Part shown: piece by piece, positions 1-5,171 of the stretch
Numbering within the stretch: the first letter of the stretch is position 1
How the letters are laid out: every line of letters begins with the position of its first letter
Source: Microbacteriaceae bacterium
Lineage (GTDB): Bacteria; Actinomycetota; Actinomycetes; Actinomycetales; Microbacteriaceae
Direction of reading: 5' to 3'
NCBI GenBank assembly: GCA_025464125.1
Contig: JAODLU010000151.1
Location: 1 to 5,171 of the forward strand
Length of the DNA stretch: 5,171 nt
Translations under genes and position numbers: made by a program
Notes under the pieces: generated by a model
Seen by the model: the letters and a program-made list of their open reading frames with translations, nothing else
Told to the model about the DNA's origin: nothing
Databases searched by the model: none

Positions 1-63
1 TGCCAGATCTACCTGCTGCTCGTGCGCGCCGGGCTGCTCGGCCGCGCCCCCAGCCCCGCATGA
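1..63 (+). CDS. C-terminal end of an unidentified upstream protein (partial)
   Basis: The first frame is open from the window edge to a TGA at 61-63 and gives 20 residues, CQIYLLLVRAGLLGRAPSPA. Nineteen of its 20 sense codons end in G or C, which matches real coding sequence here, and the reverse strand gives only an Arg/Ala-rich string that looks non-coding. The peptide has a hydrophobic stretch (IYLLLV) and an Ala/Pro tail. That is too little to name a family. It lies 50 bp upstream of the peroxiredoxin gene on the same strand, so it could be cotranscribed with it or end at the hairpin that follows. Confidence 0.5.
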   Translation, partial: CQIYLLLVRAGLLGRAPSPA

Positions 64-68
64 CCCCC

Positions 69-98
69 GGATGGGTGTCATAGGCTGGGCACCCATCC
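69..98 (+). promoter_or_regulatory. Perfect 9-bp inverted repeat in the osmC leader (operator or hairpin)
   Basis: GGATGGGTG at 69-77 is repeated as its exact reverse complement, CACCCATCC, at 90-98, with a 12-nt spacer. The element lies between the upstream stop codon (61-63) and the osmC ribosome binding site (102-108). The spacer contains TAGGCT (81-86), which fits the loose actinobacterial -10 pattern TAnnnT. A protein bound to the repeat would therefore cover a possible promoter. As RNA it would form a strong stem ending just before the ribosome binding site, or act as a terminator for the upstream gene, although no T-run follows. It does not resemble the AT-rich OhrR operator. Which role applies cannot be decided from sequence. 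Confidence 0.45.
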
Positions 99-101
99 AA
101 C

Positions 102-108
102 GGAGGAG
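102..108 (+). promoter_or_regulatory. Ribosome binding site of the OsmC-type gene
   Basis: GGAGGAG is a near-perfect Shine-Dalgarno; its GGAGG core (102-106) ends 7 nt before the ATG at 114. It fixes the start of the peroxiredoxin gene and is the best ribosome binding site in the window. Confidence 0.85.
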
Positions 109-113
109 ACACC

Positions 114-539
114 ATGGCTGTGACGAGCGAATCGACAACACTCTGGACCGGCGACCTGGCTGGCGGCGCTGGCACGACCACTCTCGACTCCTCGAAGGCG
201 GCCGAGTTGCCTGTCAGTTGGGCGGCCAGGTCGCAGGGCGTTGCGGGCATGACCAACCCCGAGGAACTGCTGGGAGCTGCCCACTCCGCCTGCTTCGCCA
301 TGGCTTTCTCGAACATGCTCTCGGAGTTCGGGTCCCCGCCGCAGAGCCTGCACGTGACTGCGGCTGTCACGTTCGACCCGGCTGAGGGCATCACCGGCAG
401 CCACCTGCTCGTCAACGCGCAGGTTGCCGGCATGTCAGACAGCGACTTCCAGAGCCTGGCCTCAGAGGCGAAAACCGTCTGCCCCGTGTCGCGGGCCCTG
501 GTGGGCATCCCCATCACACTGGAAGCAAGCCTCGCTTAG
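114..539 (+). CDS. osmC: OsmC-family peroxiredoxin (organic hydroperoxide reductase)
   Basis: This is a 141-residue cytoplasmic thiol peroxidase of the OsmC/Ohr superfamily. The family reduces organic and fatty-acid hydroperoxides using two cysteines. The N-terminus has the OsmC-type WTGDL strand (residues 11-15). The block TNPEELLGAAHSACFAMAFS (47-66) carries the first reactive cysteine, Cys60, and the Glu of the PEE motif. The second cysteine, Cys123, lies in KTVCPVSRAL (120-129). Length and motif spacing match E. coli OsmC closely, and the TNPEEL plus CPVS blocks favour OsmC over Ohr. The start is set by a strong Shine-Dalgarno. Its stop overlaps or closely precedes the downstream epimerase gene, so the two are probably cotranscribed. 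Expression may be controlled at the inverted repeat in the leader. No defect is visible. Confidence 0.93.
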   Translation: MAVTSESTTLWTGDLAGGAGTTTLDSSKAAELPVSWAARSQGVAGMTNPEELLGAAHSACFAMAFSNMLSEFGSPPQSLHVTAAVTFDPAEGITGSHLLVNAQVAGMSDSDFQSLASEAKTVCPVSRALVGIPITLEASLA

Positions 540-559
540 TGGCGCGTAATGTTCGCACC

Positions 560-1492
560 ATGAGGGTGCTTATTTCCGGCGCGTCCGGTTTCATCGGTTC
601 TGAACTGGTCAGCCAGCTGCGCGACGATGGTCATGAGGTGCTGAAGCTGGTGCGCCGAAAGCCGTCGAACGACGATGAGGTGAACTGGGCGCCGAGCGCG
701 CACATGCTCGACTCATCTGTCATGGAGTCGGTGGATGCCGTGGTGAATCTGTCCGGGGCTCCCCTCGCGCACCTTCCGTGGACCAGGCGCTACCGCGCCG
801 AGATCCTGAACTCGCGGGTGCAGGCCACCCGCACCCTCGTTGAGGCGATGCGCGCCGCGAAAAAGCCGCCGGAGGTCTTCCTCAGCGGATCAGCCGTCGG
901 CATCTACGGCGACCGTCCGGGTGAGCGACTCACCGAGAGCTCCCAGCGAGGGCCAGGATTTCTCGGAGACGTGGTCGAGCAGTGGGAGCAGGCGGCAACG
1001 TTGCGCCCGCCCAAAACGCGGCTCGTCACTTTTCGCACAGGCTTCGTGACAGGCGATGGCGGGTCGCTGGCGCCAGTGATGGCCCTGACGAAGGTGGGGC
1101 TCGGTTCCCGTTTTGCCACCGGAGGAGATTTCTGGCCATGGATCAGCCTTTACGACGAGGCAGCGGCCATCCGGCACATGATGGGCTCGGGCATCGCCGG
1201 CCCGGTCAACCTGGTCGGACCGGTGCCCGCAACCTCAGACCGGATCACGCACTACGTCGCCCAGCGCCTTCACCGCTGGTACCCGTTCGTCGTGCCGGGC
1301 GCGATCCTTGGTCTCGCGCTGCAGGATGCCGCCCACGAACTGCTTCTCAGCAGCCAGCGGATACTGCCGGAACGGCTGCTGGCCGATGGCTTCCAGTTCA
1401 GGCACAGCACGGTGGAGCAGGCGATCGACGCGTTCATCCCGGCAAAGGGTCGGGCTGCGGCGAGCCGGGAGCCTGTAGACCAGAAGGCCTGA
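560..1492 (+). CDS. TIGR01777-family epimerase / SDR-type NAD(P)-binding protein (YfcH/SDR39U1-like)
   Basis: This is a 310-residue extended short-chain dehydrogenase of the YfcH / SDR39U1 type; substrates are not established for most members. The start MRVLISGASGFIG gives the Rossmann GxxGxxG motif at residues 7-13. VVNLSGAPLA (61-70) is the usual strand-4 motif. GSAVGIYGD (110-118) holds the region of the catalytic Tyr, and FWPWISLYDEA (191-201) is typical of this family. The C-terminal domain, with LLSSQRILPERLLADGFQF (262-280), matches DUF1731. The ATG at 560 was chosen because family members begin directly at the first Rossmann strand. A GTG at 539 in the same frame would add 7 residues and overlap the osmC stop as TAGTG. 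Neither start has a good Shine-Dalgarno, so translation may be coupled to osmC. The gene converges with the minus-strand membrane protein gene. Confidence 0.9.
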   Translation: MRVLISGASGFIGSELVSQLRDDGHEVLKLVRRKPSNDDEVNWAPSAHMLDSSVMESVDAVVNLSGAPLAHLPWTRRYRAEILNSRVQATRTLVEAMRAAKKPPEVFLSGSAVGIYGDRPGERLTESSQRGPGFLGDVVEQWEQAATLRPPKTRLVTFRTGFVTGDGGSLAPVMALTKVGLGSRFATGGDFWPWISLYDEAAAIRHMMGSGIAGPVNLVGPVPATSDRITHYVAQRLHRWYPFVVPGAILGLALQDAAHELLLSSQRILPERLLADGFQFRHSTVEQAIDAFIPAKGRAAASREPVDQKA

Positions 1493-1501
1493 CCGGCCTT
1501 C
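1483..1501. terminator. Short symmetrical hairpin between convergent genes, possible bidirectional terminator
   Basis: GAAGGCC (1483-1489) and GGCCTTC (1495-1501) form a perfect 7-bp stem with a 5-nt loop. The stem overlaps both convergent stop codons: the epimerase TGA at 1490-1492 and the membrane-protein TGA read on the minus strand at 1502-1500. There is no T-run on either side, so it is not a canonical intrinsic terminator. As the only dyad in this 7-bp gap, it is the natural candidate for ending or pausing both transcripts. Confidence 0.35.
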
Positions 1502-1943
1502 AGCGTGTCTCGCGCTCGAGCCTTATCGCTCGCCTGATCGAACTGCGTGCCCGCTTGCGGTCGCCGCTCGCGTCGTAGGCCAGGCCGAGGCGGAACCATG
1601 CTGCCCAGTTGCCCGGCGCGCTCTCGACCTCCGCCTTGTACTTCGGAAACTCCGCGTCTGCGGCAGCCCGCTCGGGCCGACCACTCGTGCGTTTCGGCAG
1701 CGTGTCGAGGGGAAGCTCGCCGGACCTGGACAGCATGCCGACCAGGCGCTGGCTGCGGATGCCGAACAGCAGTTCTGTGACCAGCGCCCACAAGCCGATC
1801 AGGGGCAGCACGATGAGGGCGATACCCAGCGCCTTGGAGACGCCGTTGTCTACGGCGATCAGCCGGAAGGCCAGCTGCGTGACGAGGAAGAGGTAGAGGG
1901 CGAGCAGGGCGGCCATGACGATGGCACCGATGCGTCCGCTCAT
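1500..1943 (-). CDS. Two-helix membrane protein with C-terminal TPR-like segment, unknown function
   Basis: This 147-residue protein is not recognised as a named family. Two hydrophobic helices are visible, about residues 6-30 and 38-60, followed by a basic, polar tail. Residues 98-141 read like a tetratricopeptide unit, with the WAAWFRLGLAYDASGDRKRA stretch (113-132) carrying the spacing expected of a TPR helix pair. The topology is therefore probably a membrane hairpin with a cytoplasmic TPR-like protein-binding tail. The ATG overlaps the dapB stop as ATGA, and a GGAG (minus strand, 1955-1952) sits 8 nt upstream inside dapB, so it is cotranscribed and probably translationally coupled with dapB. 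Its role is unknown. Placement in one operon with dapB suggests joint expression, not necessarily a joint pathway. Confidence 0.82.
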   Translation of the reverse strand: MSGRIGAIVMAALLALYLFLVTQLAFRLIAVDNGVSKALGIALIVLPLIGLWALVTELLFGIRSQRLVGMLSRSGELPLDTLPKRTSGRPERAAADAEFPKYKAEVESAPGNWAAWFRLGLAYDASGDRKRARSSIRRAIRLERETR

Positions 1944-2746
1944 GCTGCGGGCTCCGCGGAGGCGGTGGCCGCAGGAGCAGCAGCGGCTATGGGAGCACCC
2001 GAGCTCAGGTCGATGAGCCTGTCGAGGCCCACAACTACTCCACGGGCATCCGCCATAGCACGGAGGGCAAGCACGATGCCCGCCGAATACGCGGTTGGCG
2101 ACAGCGTCTCGTGGGTCAGCGTGAGCACCTCGCCTGTTCCGCCGAAGATCACGTCCTGCCGGGCGACGACACCCTGCATGCGAAGACTGTGGATGGGAAC
2201 GCTCGCTACCTGCTGGCCGCGCGCGCGCTGGTCGGTGTGCGGGGCAACTACCGGGCCGAGGCTTGCCCTGGCCTGGCCGATCAGCTCAGCCGTGCGCACC
2301 GCAGTTCCGGATGGCGAGTCGACTTTGCTCGCGTGGTGGGCCTCGACGATCTCGATCGACTCGAAGAAACGTGCTGCTGTGGCAGCGAAAGACGTGGCAA
2401 GCACCGACCCGATCGAGAAGTTGGGCACGAACACGACGGCCAGCCCCGGAGCGTCGCCCGCAACCTTGGCCGCCACCGGCGAGCGCAGGGCTGCGATGCG
2501 CTCCGCGGTCCAGCCGCTCGTTCCGACGAGCACACTTTTGCCGTTGGCCACGGCGAAGTCCACAACGGCCTGGCTGGCTGGCTGCACCGTCACATCGACC
2601 ACGACATCAGCGGCGAGCATGCCGTCGAGTGGATCTGATGAGCCGAGGGCTGCCACGGTCGTGAAATCGGGCGTGGCGTCGATGAGATCGGCGACGAGCC
2701 GGCCCATCCTGCCGTGTGCGCCGATGATGGCGACCGTCGTTGTCAT
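1940..2746 (-). CDS. dapB: 4-hydroxy-tetrahydrodipicolinate reductase
   Basis: DapB uses NAD(P)H to reduce 4-hydroxy-tetrahydrodipicolinate in the diaminopimelate route to lysine and peptidoglycan. In this 268-residue sequence the N-terminal Rossmann motif GAHGRMG lies at residues 9-15, and the conserved VGTSGW at 74-79. VPNFSIG (108-114) leads into the signature EIVEAHHASKVDSPSGTA (132-149), which carries the catalytic histidine pair (137-138), Lys141 and the substrate-binding SGT (146-148). The N-terminal domain is of the short actinobacterial type. An Ala/Pro-rich tail from about residue 251 extends beyond the usual end and overlaps the start of the next gene. The ATG at 2746 has no Shine-Dalgarno. 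A TAGATT -10-like hexamer exactly 6 nt upstream points to a leaderless mRNA. It is the first gene of a two-gene unit with the TPR-like membrane protein. Confidence 0.96.
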   Translation of the reverse strand: MTTTVAIIGAHGRMGRLVADLIDATPDFTTVAALGSSDPLDGMLAADVVVDVTVQPASQAVVDFAVANGKSVLVGTSGWTAERIAALRSPVAAKVAGDAPGLAVVFVPNFSIGSVLATSFAATAARFFESIEIVEAHHASKVDSPSGTAVRTAELIGQARASLGPVVAPHTDQRARGQQVASVPIHSLRMQGVVARQDVIFGGTGEVLTLTHETLSPTAYSAGIVLALRAMADARGVVVGLDRLIDLSSGAPIAAAAPAATASAEPAA

Positions 2747-2752
2747 GCGCCA

Positions 2753-2758
2753 AATCTA
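2753..2758 (-). promoter_or_regulatory. Candidate -10 element for leaderless dapB transcription
   Basis: Read on the minus strand, TAGATT matches the actinobacterial TAnnnT -10 pattern and is followed by 6 nt (TGGCGC) and then the dapB ATG. This spacing puts the predicted transcription start at the A of the start codon. The absence of any Shine-Dalgarno-like sequence upstream of dapB agrees with this. No good -35 is visible at the expected distance, which is common in this phylum. Confidence 0.5.
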
Positions 2759-2828
2759 CCAACCGGTGGCAGGTGCACTACCGCCGAAACAGGCGTTTAC
2801 CCCACTGTCGCGAGCAGCTGCGGCACAA

Positions 2829-2834
2829 CAAACT
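2829..2834 (+). promoter_or_regulatory. Possible -10 element for the lipoprotein gene
   Basis: CAAACT keeps the A at position 2 and T at position 6 of the -10 pattern and stands exactly 6 nt before the ATG at 2841, mirroring the arrangement at dapB on the other side of the 94-bp spacer. The lipoprotein ATG also lacks a Shine-Dalgarno. The first base deviates from TAnnnT and there is no clear -35, so this is a weak candidate. Confidence 0.22.
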
Positions 2835-2840
2835 GGGCTC

Positions 2841-3362
2841 ATGACAAGTGCTCCGCTTCGCGCCACCCTGTCCGCCGCATTCGTTTTCGCCTCGATCGCC
2901 GTGCTCGCGGGCTGCAGCTCGACCTCAGTCTCCACGGGATCCGGCGGCGGTTCGACCGGCGGTGGCTCAACATCAGGTGGTTCCAACGCCTCAGACAAAT
3001 GTCCCGTGGTCAAGGATCTCGAATACTTCAGCGACCCGGTCATCACGAAGGTGCCGGAAAAAGGCCAGGTCTTCGGCGACGGGACGACCATGGACCTGGC
3101 TGGGCCGCCGGAGGTGCTCGCCCAGTACAAGGTCTACTAGGTCAATGACAAGGGAGAGGGCGTGCAGGTCTCAGACAGCATCTTCGACCCCTCAGCGCCC
3201 GACGGCACCTACACGACCAACTCGAAACTGTTTGATTCGGACGCGGACGGCCACCCGGGAATCTTCGAACTGACGACGGTGAAGAATGCCGGAATCAGCG
3301 GCGGCAAGCTGGTCGGCGACCACCTCGTGCTTGGCCGCTACTGCATCTCAATCAAGGAATAG
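2841..3362 (+). pseudogene. Small secreted lipoprotein gene interrupted by one in-frame TAG
   Basis: The frame encodes a 173-codon lipoprotein with an amber codon at 3138-3140 (codon 100). Residues 1-24 are a signal peptide ending in the lipobox VLAG, with Cys25 (2913-2915) as the lipidation site, so the product would be anchored on the outer face of the membrane. A Gly/Ser/Thr linker spans about 26-52. The folded part begins at Cys54 and continues past the TAG in the same frame to a TAG at 3360-3362. The second half keeps G/C-ending codons, has no other stop or shift, and contains Cys168, a plausible disulfide partner of Cys54. The downstream half therefore looks recently under coding constraint. 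The options are a recent nonsense mutation, a sequencing error, or stop readthrough. As read, translation gives a 99-residue truncated lipoprotein. I do not recognise the domain. Confidence 0.75.
3151..3164 (+). promoter_or_regulatory. Possible reinitiation site downstream of the amber codon
   Basis: AGGGAG (3151-3156) lies 5 nt before an in-frame GTG at 3162-3164, only 21 nt after the TAG. Reinitiation here would make a 66-residue fragment without a signal peptide. The purine run is also simply what Lys-Gly-Glu-Gly codons give, so it may be coincidence. Confidence 0.25.
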
Positions 3363-3365
3363 CGG

Positions 3366-3968
3366 CTAGTAGGGCTGCTCTACGGGCAATCCGGTTCGCA
3401 ACTCGACCGGCAGGTGCCCGAGATCGTTGTGGGTGACGAGCACCGGCGGCTTTGAGGACCTCACCCGGATGATGGTGAGCCCGCAGTTCGCCTGGTTCAA
3501 GCCGAGCCAGCGCCAGTCCGGAGCGCCGAACACCTCCCGCACGAACCACGCGATCACGAAGTTGTGGGTGATGAGCAGGTCGTGGCGATCATCCATTGAC
3601 GGGGTAAGCCATTCGGCAACAGCATCCGCCATCTGCGCCTGCCCTGCCTCGATCTGCTGCGGGGTGACGGAGTGGAAGAAAGGCTGGAATGCCTGCGGCA
3701 TATCAGGACTCGGGCCTGAGGGGATGCAGTCGAACAGCAGGGCAGACGGCCTTGCGTCGAGGCCTGGCATGCGCTCGGTCATGATGTGCGCGGTCTCCTC
3801 GGCACGCTGCAGCGGCGAATGCCATGCACCGGTGAACGGCACACCGCCGAGACGTTCGGCGATCGCGCGCGCCTGGCGCTGGCCTCGACCGGATAGGGGG
3901 CCGTCAGGCATGCCATGCTCGGCATCGAGCTGCTCACCATGACGAACGAGGTAGAGGTAGTGGGACAT
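3366..3968 (-). CDS. Histidine phosphatase family protein (phosphoglycerate mutase-like)
   Basis: This is a 200-residue member of the branch-1 histidine phosphatase superfamily, which works through a phospho-histidine intermediate. Its RHGE motif at residues 9-12 supplies Arg9 and the nucleophile His10. LSGRGQRQA (26-34) is the usual following helix. SPLQRAEETA (51-60) provides Arg55, and ITHN (133-136) provides the second catalytic histidine, His135; Asp80 in LLFDCIPSGP is a candidate acid. All core residues are present. It is probably a small-molecule phosphatase, but the substrate cannot be deduced. Two adjacent ATG codons are available. The second, at 3968, is preferred because AAGGA lies 6 nt upstream of it but only 3 nt from the first (3971). 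It follows the M16 peptidase gene by 45 nt on the same strand, so the two are probably cotranscribed, and its stop is 3 bp from the convergent lipoprotein stop. Confidence 0.9.
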   Translation of the reverse strand: MSHYLYLVRHGEQLDAEHGMPDGPLSGRGQRQARAIAERLGGVPFTGAWHSPLQRAEETAHIMTERMPGLDARPSALLFDCIPSGPSPDMPQAFQPFFHSVTPQQIEAGQAQMADAVAEWLTPSMDDRHDLLITHNFVIAWFVREVFGAPDWRWLGLNQANCGLTIIRVRSSKPPVLVTHNDLGHLPVELRTGLPVEQPY

Positions 3969-4013
3969 CATTGTTCCTTGGGCTCCAGGGTGAAGGTACG
4001 GCTGACGGTGCTG

Positions 4014-5171
4014 CTAGGCCACTGCCGGCTGGTCGGTGATGCCGACAAAGGCATTCACGGCCAGGGTTCCGACAGCTGCGACGGAAAGCGGACGGGAAGC
4101 GAGCTCGACGGCAAGATCCTGCACGTCTCTCGGGGTCACGAGAGCGAGCCGGCGCAGCGACTCATCGAGGTCAGCAAACTCACCGAGGGTGATTTCAGAC
4201 CGACCGAGCCGGGACATGCGGGTGTCTGAATCTTCCAGGGCAAGAGCGGATGCCCCGCTCAACTGGCCCACGGCTCGTCGCATCTCGTCGTCAGTAATGC
4301 CACCGGTGCCGAGCGTACGGAACTCGCTGAGCATCAATTCGGCAACCTGGCCGGCCTTCGCTGGCGAGCACCCTGCATACAAACCGAACAGGCCAGCGTC
4401 GGAGTAGCTCGGCGAGAACGAGTAGACGGAGTATGCGAGACCCCGCTTCTCGCGCACCTCCTGGAAAAGCCTCGAAGACATGCCGCCGCCCAGGATCGAG
4501 TTCAACACAGCCATCGTCCATCGGCGATCATCGGAAGCCGCTATTCCTGAAACGCCCATCAGGATGTTGGCCTGCTCGATCGGGCGCTGCACCACAACCA
4601 GCGGGCTGCCCCGCTCGATGATCTCGAGGGTTGCATCCCTACGACCGACAGGCGCGGACTCGATACCGAGATCCCAGCCAGCAGCAGTGAGCGCTGTACG
4701 TACCTGCGATACGAGTTGATCGTGATCGACTGCACCGGCGACGGTGATCACGAGGTCCTGCGCGCGATAGTTGGTCTCGTAGTGGGTCCAGACTGACGCG
4801 CGGGTCGCCGCGGCGATAGTCGCTGCGCTGCCGCCGATCGGGCGGCCAAGGGGATGCTCACCGAGTACAGCCTCGAAGAAACGCTCGCTGGTGACATCCG
4901 CTGGATCGTCGTCGGCCATCGCGAGCTCTTCGAGGATCACGCCCCGCTCGGTTTCGAACTCAGTGGCATCGATGAGCGAGGACGTGATCATGTCAGAGAG
5001 CACGTCGACCGCCATCGGCACGTCTTTGTCTTGCACCTTCGCGTAATAGCAGGTGTATTCCTTGGCGGTGACTGCGTTGTGCTCGCCGCCGACAGCATCG
5101 AAGCTGATCGCGATGTCGAGCGCAGTGCGATCCTTCGTGCCCTTGAACAGCAGGTGCTCGAGAAAATGCGT
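4014..5171 (-). CDS. M16 family zinc metallopeptidase (5' end beyond the window)
   Basis: Residues visible: 385, with the N-terminus missing beyond position 5171. The inverted zinc site HFLEH (visible residues 2-6) is encoded at the very edge of the window. The third zinc ligand is Glu82 in RGVILEEL (76-83), giving HxxEH-75-E, the spacing known for the M16 family. HPLGRPIGG (106-114) is typical of the first half. The second half carries the glycine-rich ILGGGMSSRLF (226-236) and the EKRGLAYSVYS block (241-251), the R/Y region that completes the closed chamber. This is therefore an active-type M16B processing-peptidase-like protein of about 430 residues when complete. In actinobacteria such genes typically follow pnp and precede dapB, so pnp would be expected just outside. 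An in-frame GTG at 5036 is not the true start, since it would discard the zinc motif. The histidine phosphatase follows it. Confidence 0.95.
   Translation of the reverse strand, partial: THFLEHLLFKGTKDRTALDIAISFDAVGGEHNAVTAKEYTCYYAKVQDKDVPMAVDVLSDMITSSLIDATEFETERGVILEELAMADDDPADVTSERFFEAVLGEHPLGRPIGGSAATIAAATRASVWTHYETNYRAQDLVITVAGAVDHDQLVSQVRTALTAAGWDLGIESAPVGRRDATLEIIERGSPLVVVQRPIEQANILMGVSGIAASDDRRWTMAVLNSILGGGMSSRLFQEVREKRGLAYSVYSFSPSYSDAGLFGLYAGCSPAKAGQVAELMLSEFRTLGTGGITDDEMRRAVGQLSGASALALEDSDTRMSRLGRSEITLGEFADLDESLRRLALVTPRDVQDLAVELASRPLSVAAVGTLAVNAFVGITDQPAVA

Noticed and set aside
982..1578. 198-codon plus-strand frame overlapping the epimerase gene
   Set aside because: It gives an Arg/Gly/Pro-rich product out of frame with the clear epimerase domains, as expected for a GC-rich shadow frame.
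2569..2584. Short tandem TGGC repeat
   Set aside because: It lies inside dapB coding sequence and is explained by local Ala/Ser/Gln codons; about three copies only.
2791..2800. AAAC-AGGC-GTTT dyad (2787-2798) in the divergent spacer as an operator
   Set aside because: Arms of only 4 bp are expected by chance in a spacer of this size.
2935..2985. Degenerate GGCGGT-type repeat
   Set aside because: It encodes the Gly/Ser/Thr linker after the lipobox; repetition comes from codon content and is usual in lipoprotein linkers.
1965..3140. 391-codon plus-strand open frame antisense to dapB and continuous with the lipoprotein frame
   Set aside because: Its first part is the complement of an unmistakable dapB and yields a Ser/Thr/Ala-rich string with no family features; only the part from 2841, with signal peptide and lipobox, is real. 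Long antisense frames are normal in GC-rich DNA.
3361..3379. Possible hairpin AGCGGC / GCTGCT between the convergent lipoprotein and phosphatase stops
   Set aside because: It has only 6 pairs including one G-T wobble, no T-run, and breaks on the other strand; too weak to call a terminator.
3427..3942. 171-codon plus-strand frame opposite the histidine phosphatase
   Set aside because: It is the antisense of a gene with all catalytic motifs intact and has no recognisable domain of its own.
5034..5036. GTG as the start of the M16 peptidase
   Set aside because: The frame stays open to the window edge and encodes the zinc-binding HFLEH motif upstream, so the gene begins outside the window.

Overview
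The window is GC-rich with strongly G/C-ending codons, a clear Shine-Dalgarno at one gene start and apparently leaderless starts at others. Together with a short actinobacterial-type DapB lying downstream of an M16 peptidase, this suggests a high-GC actinobacterium, most likely of the Microbacteriaceae. That assignment is inference from gene content and style, not from a search.

Layout, left to right. The plus strand opens with the last codons of an unidentified gene (stop at 61-63). After a short leader containing a perfect 9-bp inverted repeat come two tightly linked plus-strand genes: an OsmC-type peroxiredoxin (114-539) and a TIGR01777-type SDR epimerase (about 560-1492). They meet a minus-strand pair head-on with only 7 bp between stop codons: dapB (2746-1940), the lysine/diaminopimelate-pathway reductase, followed by a small two-helix membrane protein with a TPR-like tail (1943-1500) that overlaps dapB by ATGA. 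A 94-bp divergent spacer separates dapB from a plus-strand lipoprotein gene (2841-3362) that is cut in half by one in-frame TAG. That gene converges, 3 bp apart, on a minus-strand histidine phosphatase (3968-3366). The phosphatase sits 45 nt downstream of an M16 zinc peptidase whose 5' end, just before the HxxEH site, runs off the right edge.

The genes form ordinary chromosomal housekeeping units: peroxide defence plus an oxidoreductase, cell-wall/lysine precursor synthesis plus a membrane protein, and a peptidase-phosphatase pair. I see no mobile element, CRISPR array, RNA gene, toxin-antitoxin pair or defence system, and I do not think the window holds a new multi-gene system. The points most worth a second look are the single amber codon in an otherwise intact lipoprotein gene, the probable leaderless start of dapB, and the inverted repeat over a possible -10 element before osmC. 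No stretch over 300 bases lacks a gene; the largest spacer is the 94-bp divergent region.
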